Of a DNA stretch of 64,000 nt, positions 24,560 through 32,452 are shown piece after piece. The position numbers and the translations under genes are program-made. The stretch comes from Parabacteroides faecis (lineage in GTDB: Bacteria > Bacteroidota > Bacteroidia > Bacteroidales > Tannerellaceae), in NCBI RefSeq assembly GCF_014647375.1, contig NZ_BMPB01000006.1, positions 124,001-188,000 of the forward strand, read 5' to 3'. The first letter of the stretch is position 1. The number at the start of each line of letters is the position of its first letter. The notes beneath the pieces were generated by a model that ran no database searches, was not told the origin of the DNA, and worked only from the letters and a program-made list of their open reading frames with translations.

Positions 24560-25021
24560 ATGAAAACAACACTGCTAGTATTAGGGATATTCTTATTTTC
24601 TGTATTTAGTAAGCTGCAGGCTGCCGATATAGAAGCACGTACCGGAGTAATGGGAGGTGATGTATGGGGACTCCATGCCGGGGCGTATATCAATTTCCCC
24701 CAATCAAAGTTATTTTCGGTTCAGACTGGATTGTTGTTGCATACGGCAAATCAATGGGTAATTGGGAATAATGATACATGGGATATTGATTTGAATGTTC
24801 CTGTTTATGCTTCATTTCATTTTCCATTGAGTGAGATAGCTAATCTTCGTTTGAATGGTGGTGCATATATTGGAACCGGACATAAATTACAAGTAGGAGC
24901 AACGGCTGATGTTGGAGTAGAAGTGAGGAGATTGTTTGTTGGTGTAAATTGTTTTCAGAATTGCATTAATAATCAGGAATTTTTATTTGGAATATCTGTT
25001 GGTTATAAATTTCGTTTATAA
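24560..25021 (+). CDS. Small outer-membrane beta-barrel protein, paralogue 1
   Basis: A 153-residue protein with a signal peptide (TTLLVLGIFLFSVFSKLQA) and alternating hydrophobic beta strands consistent with a small barrel of about eight strands: GGDVWGLHAGAYINFP, SVQTGLLLHTANQW, PVYASFHFPL, RLNGGAYIGTGH, VGATADVGVEVRRLFVGVNC and the C-terminal strand FLFGISVGYKFRL. It is closely related to the protein at 25744-26208 and more distantly to 25136-25594. I start at the ATG 24560, since the longer frame uses a TTG inside the previous gene. Function unknown; a surface or porin-like role is inference. Confidence 0.72.
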   Translation: MKTTLLVLGIFLFSVFSKLQAADIEARTGVMGGDVWGLHAGAYINFPQSKLFSVQTGLLLHTANQWVIGNNDTWDIDLNVPVYASFHFPLSEIANLRLNGGAYIGTGHKLQVGATADVGVEVRRLFVGVNCFQNCINNQEFLFGISVGYKFRL

Positions 25022-25079
25022 TCAGTGTGATTCTGATAGCAAGGCATGAATAAATTGTCTTTATGAAATTGATAATAAT

Positions 25080-25116
25080 AATAACAACACTTCGTTTAAG
25101 ATGAAGTGTTGTTATT
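25080..25116. terminator. Strong hairpin between barrel genes 1 and 2
   Basis: A perfect 14-bp inverted repeat AATAACAACACTTC/GAAGTGTTGTTATT with a 9-nt loop. It probably terminates the DUF3244-barrel 1 transcript, 20 bp before the next gene. Confidence 0.7.
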
Positions 25117-25135
25117 CATTTAATAAGGTGAGATT

Positions 25136-25594
25136 ATGAAAAGAGCGTTATTGTCGGTGTTGATGATTTTGTTGTGTACTGTAGGGTATGCAAAAGGGGT
25201 AGAACTGGAACCACGTGTTGGTGTTAGTTATTCCAGGGTTTGGGGGCTTCATATAGGTACACTGGTGTCTTTTCGAATATCAGATATGTTTTATTTTCAG
25301 CCGGGAGCTTTGGTTAACACTGTTAGTGGTTATTATAATAAACCTGGAGATTGGACATTTGGAATGGATGTTCCTTTATATGCTTCCTTACGAGTCCCTG
25401 TGAATAATGTAATGAAAGTTCGTTTGAATGCTGGACCTTTTGTTGGTCTTTCATCGCCAGTGAGTTTTGGAACTGCTGTAGAAGGCGGTATTGAATATCA
25501 AAAGTATTATATAGGCTTTTCCTGGTTACAGAATTTAATCAATGAAAATTGTGCCCGTTTACATTTCTCTGTTGGCTATAAATTTGCATTGTGA
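25136..25594 (+). CDS. Small outer-membrane beta-barrel protein, paralogue 2
   Basis: A 152-residue divergent member of the three-gene barrel family. It has a signal peptide (ALLSVLMILLCTVGYAKG) and shares the layout ExRxGV...VWGLHxG, PLYASLRVPV, RLNAGPFVGL, GTAVEGGIEYQKYYIGFSW and the C-terminal strand LHFSVGYKFAL. Its last 17 bases are part of a 68-bp segment repeated upstream of recG at 28194-28261. It follows a strong hairpin, so it may have its own promoter, which I did not recognise. Function unknown. Confidence 0.7.
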   Translation: MKRALLSVLMILLCTVGYAKGVELEPRVGVSYSRVWGLHIGTLVSFRISDMFYFQPGALVNTVSGYYNKPGDWTFGMDVPLYASLRVPVNNVMKVRLNAGPFVGLSSPVSFGTAVEGGIEYQKYYIGFSWLQNLINENCARLHFSVGYKFAL

Positions 25595-25645
25595 CCATGG
25601 GAATAATGAATTCACTGTCTGAATAGACAGTTATGCTCGATTTAG
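25578..25645 (+). repeat. Copy of the recG 5' region (68 bp)
   Basis: This segment matches 28194-28261 at 58 of 68 positions without gaps. It includes a TAAATTTG -7, a CTGTC-N6-GACAG hairpin and a vestigial recG start (ATG CTC GAT TTA G at 25633). It overlaps the end of barrel gene 2, and similarity stops abruptly after recG codon 4. Confidence 0.85.
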
Positions 25646-25743
25646 GCCGATGCTGTACTATCAAATAAGATGTTAATTGAGTCAGTTCGTAGGTAACTAA
25701 CTACAGTAATTTATAAACTTCCTTTTTATTGAATATGTGTATT

Positions 25744-26208
25744 ATGAAGAAAAAGACATTAGTATTAATTGTTATTGCATTGTTCTCCGCTTTTAATCAT
25801 GTGCAGGCCACTGATATAGAGGCACGTACTGGAATAATGGGAGGAGATGTATGGGGGCTTCATGCGGGAGCCTATATAAACTTCCCGCAATCAGCGTTAT
25901 TTTCAATTCAGACCGGAGTGCTGCTGCATACGGCTAATAGATCGGCAATCGGTAATTCGAATACATGGGATATTGATTTTAATATCCCGGTTTATGCATC
26001 ATTCCATATTCCTTTAAAGGAAAAGGCTAATCTTCGTCTGAATGGAGGTGCTTATTTCGGTACGGGTTCGGAAGTTCAGGTAGGCGCCACGGCAGAAGTC
26101 GGAGTCGAAATGAAAAGAGTTTTTGTGGGTGTCAACTGCTTTCAGAATTGTATAAATGAACAGGAGTTCCTGTTTGGAATATCTGTCGGATACAAATTTA
26201 AGTTATAA
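25744..26208 (+). CDS. Small outer-membrane beta-barrel protein, paralogue 3
   Basis: A 154-residue protein nearly a duplicate of paralogue 1: TDIEARTGIMGGDVWGLHAG, YINFPQSALFSIQTGVLLH, NTWDIDFNIPVYASFHIPL, RLNGGAYFGTGSEVQVGATA and FLFGISVGYKFKL line up strand for strand. It has a signal peptide (LVLIVIALFSAFNHVQA). I use the ATG at 25744; in-frame ATG 25735 and TTG 25729 are alternatives. It is preceded by the truncated recG-region copy, whose -7 element may serve it, and followed by a strong convergent terminator. Confidence 0.72.
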   Translation: MKKKTLVLIVIALFSAFNHVQATDIEARTGIMGGDVWGLHAGAYINFPQSALFSIQTGVLLHTANRSAIGNSNTWDIDFNIPVYASFHIPLKEKANLRLNGGAYFGTGSEVQVGATAEVGVEMKRVFVGVNCFQNCINEQEFLFGISVGYKFKL

Positions 26209-26255
26209 AAAAAGCAGAGTATCTTACTGAAAATGTGAGATACTCTGCCTTTTTT
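26208..26255. terminator. Bidirectional terminator between barrel 3 and lipoprotein
   Basis: A 14-bp stem GCAGAGTATCTTAC/GTGAGATACTCTGC (one wobble), flanked by A-run and T-run, sits between two convergent genes and serves both strands. Confidence 0.9.
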
Positions 26256-26276
26256 CTATCTAATATTAATGTATTG

Positions 26277-26822
26277 TTATTCGTAGCTTTGTTGTGAATA
26301 AACTTCGAGCTTATGTTGATTGCCGAGTTCTACAATTTTCCCGTAACTCGGTTGACTTGAAGTTTTTTCTTCTCTTTTAAGCATATACGTCAACGTGTAT
26401 TTTCGATATCCGTTTTCAGTGGATGTCATTAGCTGTTCGGAATATTCCTTACGCCATTGAGCAAAATCGTTGTCCAACAGGTTTAACTTGTCTTCAATCT
26501 GATCCTTGTATTGGTTAAAGACAGTCAGAGCCTGCGAATCTGCATCTTTTTCCGCATCTTCTTTTGTTTCTCCTTTTCCTGTGACTTCCCATTGTGAATA
26601 ATCTGCAAATGTGTTATTGATTTGTATCCTAGCATTTTCCATCTTCTTGTCGATGGCGATAAGTGCCGGATCTGAATCATCTGTAGATTCTTTGCCTGTA
26701 TAATCAACCAATAGAGAATAGGTATAGGTTACTTTCGTTTCATCAGAATCATTGCTGCAACCGTTAAAAAAAGTCAGTGTAAATAATAGACAGGTAATAA
26801 TACCAGAAATACTCTTTTTCAT
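26277..26822 (-). CDS. Lipoprotein of unknown function
   Basis: A 181-residue lipoprotein: the signal ends in LTFFNGC (Cys22) then SNDSDE. Two segments follow: YTYSLLVDYTGKESTDDSD near the N-terminus and a helical, highly charged middle (about 70-140) with GKGETKEDAEKDADSQALTV. The C-terminal part has YRKYTLTYMLKREEKTSSQP. I do not recognise the family. I start at the ATG 26822, where the signal begins. A possible -7 (TAACTTTG, minus strand, 26852-26859) lies upstream. It follows another lipoprotein gene on the same strand after 112 bp. Confidence 0.6.
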   Translation of the reverse strand: MKKSISGIITCLLFTLTFFNGCSNDSDETKVTYTYSLLVDYTGKESTDDSDPALIAIDKKMENARIQINNTFADYSQWEVTGKGETKEDAEKDADSQALTVFNQYKDQIEDKLNLLDNDFAQWRKEYSEQLMTSTENGYRKYTLTYMLKREEKTSSQPSYGKIVELGNQHKLEVYSQQSYE

Positions 26823-26851
26823 ATAATCAGAATCTTTTGCTTTATGAGGGG

Positions 26852-26859
26852 CAAAGTTA
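26852..26859 (-). promoter_or_regulatory. -7 element for the 26277-26822 lipoprotein
   Basis: The minus strand reads TAACTTTG, fitting TAnnTTTG, 29 bp before the ATG. No -33 is evident. Confidence 0.45.
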
Positions 26860-26900
26860 TGAAAAATGTTGAAAAACTTGTACTTCTGAAAGAATTGAAT

Positions 26901-26935
26901 GTAATACCCATAAATGATAACTGATAAATTTACAT
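26901..26935 (+). repeat. Partial copy of the recG upstream region
   Basis: About 35 bp resembling 28170-28205, with the shared core GATAnCTGATAAATTTnCAT and the flanking GTAATA. It lies at the 3' end of the Ig-like lipoprotein gene, so that gene is bracketed by copies of the same segment. Confidence 0.6.
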
Positions 26936-28005
26936 CATGGCCGGGCCGGTTCTGCATAAATTGCATATTGGGACCCATCTTCAAGCATCAACAAAACGAA
27001 ATTGACACGTTCGGTCACCCAAATGGCACAAGGATAGTCACTGGGGTATTTTTTCTGTTCCGAAAACAGCTCATCATACAGTTTGAATATCTTCTGCTTT
27101 TCCTTTTGATCGTCATACGTAGGCTGGGAATAGAGTTTGCAGAAATAGTTGTAAAGCTCGTTGTAGCTTTGGATATTGTCCTCGTTGAAAACTTTCACTT
27201 CAACAGATGGAACAGTACCGTTCAGGCCGGATGTAACCATCAGGTCAGGGCTGCTGCCTAGTACATCGGCATATGATGTCCATGCCTGTGAGGTTTTTGT
27301 AATATCTGCCCAGTTATAACCCAAAAAATCCTTGTCATCAGTGATCGTTATATCAAGTGAGTCACGGGAAACCACCTTGTTCTCTTTCCATGCGGTCAGG
27401 TAGGCTTCATACTCGCCGGGAAATTTGAAACAGTGTCCCCATCCCATACTCAGATGGTCTTCATGGTAACCTTCATCTGCTTTGTGATGGAATACCTGAT
27501 AACTGCCGTTCTGTCCCTTTACCGTCCAGACTATTGAATCGCATACAGCATCGAGTTCTTTTAATAGTATCGGCTGTGTCCCTTCATTATAAATATAAAA
27601 ATCCATAAGATCGAAAATGTTTCCTTTGGACTGTTTTACGGCGATCCGCGGCATCGGATATTCTGTTACTTTCACCTTTATTGTGGCTGATTCTCCTGTT
27701 TCATGGTCGGTAACGATAATGCTGGTTTCGCCTTTCTGCTTGCCTGTGATTTCGATGATAGCAGTGAAATTATCATGACTGCCCCATATGTAAGTGGCAT
27801 CGATCAGTTCAGGATCGGCTATATCCAGTGTCGTGTTTTCATTGGAAATCAAATTGATTGAACTGCTGCGTCCTTGCATCACTTCACACATGTTTTCAGA
27901 TAATTCTAAGCGATACGCCGGCTCCGTGTTGTCTTCGTCATTGCAACAAACGAAACTGATTGTACATATGAATAGTAATAGTCCGAATAGATTCTTTGTT
28001 TTCAT
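26935..28005 (-). CDS. Lipoprotein with Ig-like N-terminal domain
   Basis: A 356-residue lipoprotein; the signal ends in CTISFVC|CNDED. A bacterial Ig-like (BIG2-type) domain covers about 30-112: LELSENMCEVMQGRSSSINL, EITGKQKGETSIIVTDHETG, ESATIKVKVTEYP. The larger C-terminal part is unrecognised; it contains EGYHEDHLSMGWGHCFKFPG and PSDYPCAIWVTERVNFVLLM. It is in an A+T-rich accessory stretch, bracketed by short repeats of the recG upstream region, and transcribed away from recG. Surface location is likely; function unknown. Confidence 0.65.
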   Translation of the reverse strand: MKTKNLFGLLLFICTISFVCCNDEDNTEPAYRLELSENMCEVMQGRSSSINLISNENTTLDIADPELIDATYIWGSHDNFTAIIEITGKQKGETSIIVTDHETGESATIKVKVTEYPMPRIAVKQSKGNIFDLMDFYIYNEGTQPILLKELDAVCDSIVWTVKGQNGSYQVFHHKADEGYHEDHLSMGWGHCFKFPGEYEAYLTAWKENKVVSRDSLDITITDDKDFLGYNWADITKTSQAWTSYADVLGSSPDLMVTSGLNGTVPSVEVKVFNEDNIQSYNELYNYFCKLYSQPTYDDQKEKQKIFKLYDELFSEQKKYPSDYPCAIWVTERVNFVLLMLEDGSQYAIYAEPARP

Positions 28006-28169
28006 TGTATATTCTTTATGATTCTGTGTATATTTCTGAATGTCTTTTGTACGTCATTCACATGCATAAATTATTATATTTCTTTTTTGTAAGGTTGTAA
28101 ATGTAGAAAATTAATTCGAGAACTTGCGTGAGGCTTAATTTTTTTATTCCTGAAGATTTGTTCAAAAAC

Positions 28170-28261
28170 GTAATATCAATAATACGATAGCTGATAAATT
28201 TGCATGGTGACCATAAAAATAATAAATTCGCTGTCCAAATAGACAGATATGCTTGATTTAG
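28170..28261 (+). repeat. recG upstream region, parental copy of two repeats
   Basis: 28194-28261 is repeated at 25578-25645 (58/68 identical) and 28170-28205 is partly repeated at 26901-26935. It holds TAAATTTG (28195-28202, recG -7) and the 5-bp hairpin CTGTC-N6-GACAG 2 nt before the recG ATG. Confidence 0.85.
28195..28202 (+). promoter_or_regulatory. -7 element for recG
   Basis: TAAATTTG matches TAnnTTTG, 46 bp before the recG ATG. No -33 is seen at 19-20 bp. The same element is present in the repeat at 25578. Confidence 0.5.
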
Positions 28262-30345
28262 ACAAACGATCCCTTATGTATCTGCCGGGTGTAGGCCCGA
28301 AGAAAGCGGAGATATTACGGAAAGAGGCCGGGATATCTTCGTATGAGGATTTGTTGTTTTATTTCCCATATAAATATATCGATCGCAGCCGGTTTTATAA
28401 AGTTTCCGAAATAACAGGGAACATGCCTTATATCCAGTTGAAAGGACGTATCCTGTATTATGACACGGTGGGAGAAGGGCGGACCCGGCGATTGGTGGCA
28501 AAGTTTACCGATGGCACCGGAACGATTGACCTAGTCTGGTTTAAAGGTCTTAATTATGTGACCGATAAATATAAGACGGGAACTGAATATATCGTTTTCG
28601 GGAAACCCACCGAATTCGGGCACATCTACAATATTCCCCACCCCGATATCGACCCGGTGGATCAGGCAGACCAGGTGGCAGCCGGCCTGACACCTTTTTA
28701 TAATACCTCGGAGAAGATGAAGAAATCGTTCCTCAATTCGAGGGCGATCCAAAATCTGCAATATACCTTGCTAAGTTCGTTGAACTGGAATCTACCTGAA
28801 ACGTTACCGGCCGATGTCTTGTCGCGTATCCGGATGATGCCGTTGAATGAAGCGATCCGCAATGTCCATTTCCCTGAATCGACAGAGAAGCTGAGGCTGG
28901 CACAACTGCGTCTGAAATTCGACGAACTCTTTTTTATACAATTGAATATTCTCCGTACTGCCAGCTTGCGTAAGTTGAAATTGAAAGGGATCGTTTTTCC
29001 TACTGTCGGAGATTATTTCAATACGTTTTATAAAGACTATCTCCCGTTTGAACTGACCGGCGCACAAAAACGGGTGGTAAAGGAGATCCGTGCCGATATG
29101 GGAAGCGGACGGCAGATGAATCGCCTGTTGCAGGGAGATGTGGGAAGCGGAAAGACATTGGTCGCTTTGCTTTCTATGCTGCTGGCTGTCGATAACCATT
29201 GCCAGGCATGTATGATGGCTCCAACAGAAATACTGGCTACCCAGCATTATGCCACTGTCATGGAGTTTCTGAAAGATATGGATATCCGCGTCGCGTTACT
29301 GACCGGATCGACAAAAAAGAAAGAGCGTAACGCAATACTGCCGGCTATAGCCAGCGGCGAAATACAGATTGTAATCGGTACACATGCCCTGATCGAAGAG
29401 ACGGTTGTTTTCTCTTCACTGGGATTGGCTATTATCGATGAACAACACCGTTTCGGCGTAGAACAGCGTGCCCGTTTGTGGAAGAAGAATGCTATCGTGC
29501 CTCACGTCTTGGTGATGACGGCGACCCCGATTCCCCGGACGCTCGCCATGACATTATACGGAGACCTGGATGTTTCCGTTATCGACGAACTGCCTCCGGG
29601 ACGTAAGCCGATCCAGACCGTGCATCGCTACGACAATAAAAAGGCCCAGCTATACGATTTTCTTCGGAAGGAAATTCAGTTGGGACGCCAGGTATATGTG
29701 GTGTATCCGCTGATCGAAGGAAGTGAGAAGCTGGATTATAAGAATCTGGAAGACGGGTTCGAAACCTTTAAAGAAGTTTTCCCCGAATATAAGGTCTGTA
29801 TGGTACATGGGAAAATGAAAGCGGCGGATAAGGAGACGGAGATGCAGAAATTCATAACCGGAGAAGCGCAGATATTGATGGCTACCACAGTTATCGAAGT
29901 GGGAGTGAATGTTCCAAATGCCTCTGTGATGGTGATAGAGAGTGCCGAACGTTTCGGATTGTCGCAGCTACACCAGCTGCGTGGCAGGGTCGGACGCGGT
30001 GCGGAACAATCCTACTGTATCCTGGTCTCTTCTTATAAACTAAGTAATGATACCCGTAAACGCCTGGAAATAATGGTGAACAGCAATAACGGATTTGAGA
30101 TAGCTGAGGCTGACCTTCGCCTCCGGGGACATGGCGACCTGGAAGGGACACAGCAGAGCGGAGAGGGGCTCGACCTGAAAATTGCAAACCTGGCAGCCGA
30201 TGGGCAGATACTTCAATATGCCCGTGATATTGCGCTGGAAGTTCTTGACAAAGATCCTGAGTTACTGTCCGAACCTAACCGGATTTTGAACGAAAGGTTA
30301 AAAACGCTTTTTGCAAGAAAGATAAACTGGGGAATGATTAGCTGA
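28249..30345 (+). CDS. recG: ATP-dependent DNA helicase RecG
   Basis: A branch-migration helicase that remodels stalled replication forks and Holliday junctions. The 698-residue protein has an N-terminal wedge/OB domain (LPGVGPKKAEILRKEAGI; VKFTDGTGTIDLVWFKGLNY-type fold) and two RecA-like domains: Walker A GDVGSGKTLVAL (about residue 298), DEQH box IIDEQHRFGVEQRA, TATPIPRTLAMTLYGDLDVS, and motif VI region LHQLRGRVGRG. Length is typical. The ATG directly follows a small hairpin. The first four codons and leader are duplicated 2.6 kb upstream. It looks monocistronic. Confidence 0.97.
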   Translation: MLDLDKRSLMYLPGVGPKKAEILRKEAGISSYEDLLFYFPYKYIDRSRFYKVSEITGNMPYIQLKGRILYYDTVGEGRTRRLVAKFTDGTGTIDLVWFKGLNYVTDKYKTGTEYIVFGKPTEFGHIYNIPHPDIDPVDQADQVAAGLTPFYNTSEKMKKSFLNSRAIQNLQYTLLSSLNWNLPETLPADVLSRIRMMPLNEAIRNVHFPESTEKLRLAQLRLKFDELFFIQLNILRTASLRKLKLKGIVFPTVGDYFNTFYKDYLPFELTGAQKRVVKEIRADMGSGRQMNRLLQGDVGSGKTLVALLSMLLAVDNHCQACMMAPTEILATQHYATVMEFLKDMDIRVALLTGSTKKKERNAILPAIASGEIQIVIGTHALIEETVVFSSLGLAIIDEQHRFGVEQRARLWKKNAIVPHVLVMTATPIPRTLAMTLYGDLDVSVIDELPPGRKPIQTVHRYDNKKAQLYDFLRKEIQLGRQVYVVYPLIEGSEKLDYKNLEDGFETFKEVFPEYKVCMVHGKMKAADKETEMQKFITGEAQILMATTVIEVGVNVPNASVMVIESAERFGLSQLHQLRGRVGRGAEQSYCILVSSYKLSNDTRKRLEIMVNSNNGFEIAEADLRLRGHGDLEGTQQSGEGLDLKIANLAADGQILQYARDIALEVLDKDPELLSEPNRILNERLKTLFARKINWGMIS

Positions 30346-30544
30346 TATGTTGTGAAACATGTTTTCTTCTAAGTGGTTGTTTTTCAGTGAAATTCAATCG
30401 TGGTTTTGAATTTCTTCACTTTCATTGCGGAAATTTTTCCGGATTGAATTTTGTCAACTTGCTCAAAATAACGAACTTTGGTCGATTTGAAAAAAATAGG
30501 GTCTGTTTCAGGGCCTGTTTTACTCCTGGATTCCATTTCGAAAA

Positions 30545-31810
30545 ATGATAAAAATGAAGATAAGAACACTACTTTTTATTTGTTGTACTACCCTTATGGT
30601 ATCGGCCGTATCGGCTAAGGACCCTGAAGGGAAAGATACTCCAAAGCAGACTATACATATAGTAAAAATGGATAAACGCGTATCTGAACTGATGGCTGAC
30701 CGGGTCACTATCCGTAAAGATATGGGTTTGAAAGAACTGGCAGAGATCAATGCCCGTGTTGATGAAACACTGGCGGATAAAGAATCCCTCCTGTTTCCGG
30801 CCGACGAGTTATACGGCTCAAACTGGGATACCCGTTGGGTAGACCCTTTTCGCGGTACTTCTAAAGTGGATATGCCTGATTCATGCGCTATAGATTGTTC
30901 GACATTCGTTCTTCCTATCGATACAATGACACGGGTTACTTCCAAATATGGTCCTCGCCGCCGTCGCATGCATAAAGGTATTGACCTGAAGGTTCAGGTA
31001 GGCGATACGATCCGTGCGGCATTTGACGGAAAGGTTCGTATCCGTAATTTCGAACGCCGTGGATACGGTAATTACCTGGTGGTTCGCCACCCGAACGGAC
31101 TGGAAACAGTTTACGGACACTTGTCCAAATCGCTTGTCGATGTAAACGATATCGTACGCGCAGGTGATCCGATCGCATTAGGAGGAAATACCGGACGTTC
31201 TACCGGTTCTCATCTTCACTTCGAAACCCGCTTCCTGGGACAGGCTATCAATCCGGCCGACATTATTGATTTTGAAAACTCTGTACCTCATCAGGATACA
31301 TATGTATTCCATAATATAAAGATTAACGGACGCAAGAGTAATATCTATACTTCTTCCAGCGACCAGATGGTTTATCACCGGGTAAAATCGGGCGATACGC
31401 TGGGTAAAATTGCCCGTATGTACGGAACAACCGTGAACGAACTTTGCCGTTTGAATGGAATCAAGAGTACCTCCATGCTTCGCTTGGGCCAGTCTATTCG
31501 TTGCAGTGCAGGTAGAAGTTCGAGCGTAGCTGCTAAAACGGAGGCTAAACCGGCTACAGAAAAAGCAGCAACAACGGTGGCAAAAGTGACTAAGACAACA
31601 ACTGTGGAGGCTGTAACTCCGGTTGCTTCACTTACTGGAAATGCTCCTGCCAATCAGGATACAGAGGCTGTTTATCATCGTATCAAGAGTGGCGATACGC
31701 TGGGGGCTTTGGCTTCGAAATACGGAACAACTGTCAGCAAGTTGTGTGCAATGAACGGTATATCTAAAACAACAGTATTAAAATTAGGTCGTTCCATCCG
31801 CTGTAAATAA
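30545..31810 (+). CDS. M23 metallopeptidase with two LysM domains (cell-wall endopeptidase or activator)
   Basis: A 421-residue envelope protein with a signal peptide (LLFICCTTLMVSAVSA). The M23 (LytM-type) domain at about 135-245 keeps its zinc ligands: HKGIDLKVQVGDT (H-x3-D) and GSHLHFETRFLG (H-x-H). Two LysM domains bind glycan: about 278-321 (VYHRVKSGDTLGKIARMYGT-like) and about 376-420 (YHRIKSGDTLGALASKYGTT), separated by an A/T/K-rich linker. It probably cleaves peptidoglycan cross-links or acts at the divisome like NlpD. The gene has its own strong terminator. Confidence 0.93.
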   Translation: MIKMKIRTLLFICCTTLMVSAVSAKDPEGKDTPKQTIHIVKMDKRVSELMADRVTIRKDMGLKELAEINARVDETLADKESLLFPADELYGSNWDTRWVDPFRGTSKVDMPDSCAIDCSTFVLPIDTMTRVTSKYGPRRRRMHKGIDLKVQVGDTIRAAFDGKVRIRNFERRGYGNYLVVRHPNGLETVYGHLSKSLVDVNDIVRAGDPIALGGNTGRSTGSHLHFETRFLGQAINPADIIDFENSVPHQDTYVFHNIKINGRKSNIYTSSSDQMVYHRVKSGDTLGKIARMYGTTVNELCRLNGIKSTSMLRLGQSIRCSAGRSSSVAAKTEAKPATEKAATTVAKVTKTTTVEAVTPVASLTGNAPANQDTEAVYHRIKSGDTLGALASKYGTTVSKLCAMNGISKTTVLKLGRSIRCK

Positions 31811-31831
31811 GTTATTTTTAAGATAAAGGAA

Positions 31832-31873
31832 AGGCACAGATGGAAACTACATCTGTGCCTTTGTTGTTTTTTT
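31832..31873 (+). terminator. Terminator of the M23/LysM gene
   Basis: A perfect 11-bp stem AGGCACAGATG/CATCTGTGCCT (31832-31842/31850-31860) is followed by TTGTTGTTTTTTT. Confidence 0.92.
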
Positions 31874-31875
31874 AC

Positions 31876-31883
31876 TATCTTTG
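31876..31883 (+). promoter_or_regulatory. -7 element for the DUF1599-tpiA operon
   Basis: TATCTTTG directly follows the previous terminator and lies 20 bp before the ATG at 31904. The -33 would fall inside the terminator stem. Confidence 0.6.
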
Positions 31884-31903
31884 CGGCATAATATATTTAG
31901 TAT

Positions 31904-32449
31904 ATGGCTGATACGAAAGAACAGTTCGAGAAAGTGATCTCCCAGTGTCGGGAGTTGTTCGAAAAGAAGTTGAAAGATTACGGTCCCTCGTGGCGGATCA
32001 TGCGTCCCCAGTCGTTGACCGACCAGATATTTATTAAGGCAAACCGTATTCGCAGTCTCGAGATCAAAGGGGTGAGCATGGTGGATGAAGGGATACGTCC
32101 GGAATTTGTCGCTATCGTGAATTATGGTGTGATCGGGTTGATCCAGCTGGCCAAAGGCTTTTCGGATACCACGGATATGACGAACGAGGAAGCATTGGCA
32201 TTGTATGATAAATACATTACGGAGACCAAAGAGTTGATGTATGCCAAGAACCATGATTACGACGAAGCCTGGCGCAGCATGCGTATCAGTTCTTATACCG
32301 ACCTGATCCTGATGAAGATCTACCGTACCAAGCAGATCGAGAGCCACGGTGGTAAAACTATCGTTTCGGAAGGTGTGGATGCCAATTATATGGATATGAT
32401 CAATTACGCCCTGTTCGGTTTGATCAAACTGGAATACGGCGAAGACTAA
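31904..32449 (+). CDS. DUF1599 domain protein (internally duplicated)
   Basis: A 181-residue cytoplasmic protein of the DUF1599 family, whose biochemical role is unknown. It consists of two similar halves: residues about 20-85 (KKLKDYGPSWRIMRPQSLTD; VAIVNYGVIGLIQL) and 108-178 (KNHDYDEAWRSMRISSYTDL; MDMINYALFGLIKL). Each has a charged D-Y...WR.MR motif and an N-Y/A-G-L-I helix. It starts an operon with the DoxX-like protein (3-bp gap), tpiA, the SPOR protein and folE, an arrangement I recall as conserved in Bacteroides. Confidence 0.88.
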   Translation: MADTKEQFEKVISQCRELFEKKLKDYGPSWRIMRPQSLTDQIFIKANRIRSLEIKGVSMVDEGIRPEFVAIVNYGVIGLIQLAKGFSDTTDMTNEEALALYDKYITETKELMYAKNHDYDEAWRSMRISSYTDLILMKIYRTKQIESHGGKTIVSEGVDANYMDMINYALFGLIKLEYGED

Positions 32450-32452
32450 TAT

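Noticed and set aside
25578-28261. Direct repeats flanking 2.55 kb considered as attachment sites of an integrative element
   Set aside because: There is no integrase or mobility gene between them, and the repeats are only 85 percent identical. Module insertion by recombination or duplication explains them better.
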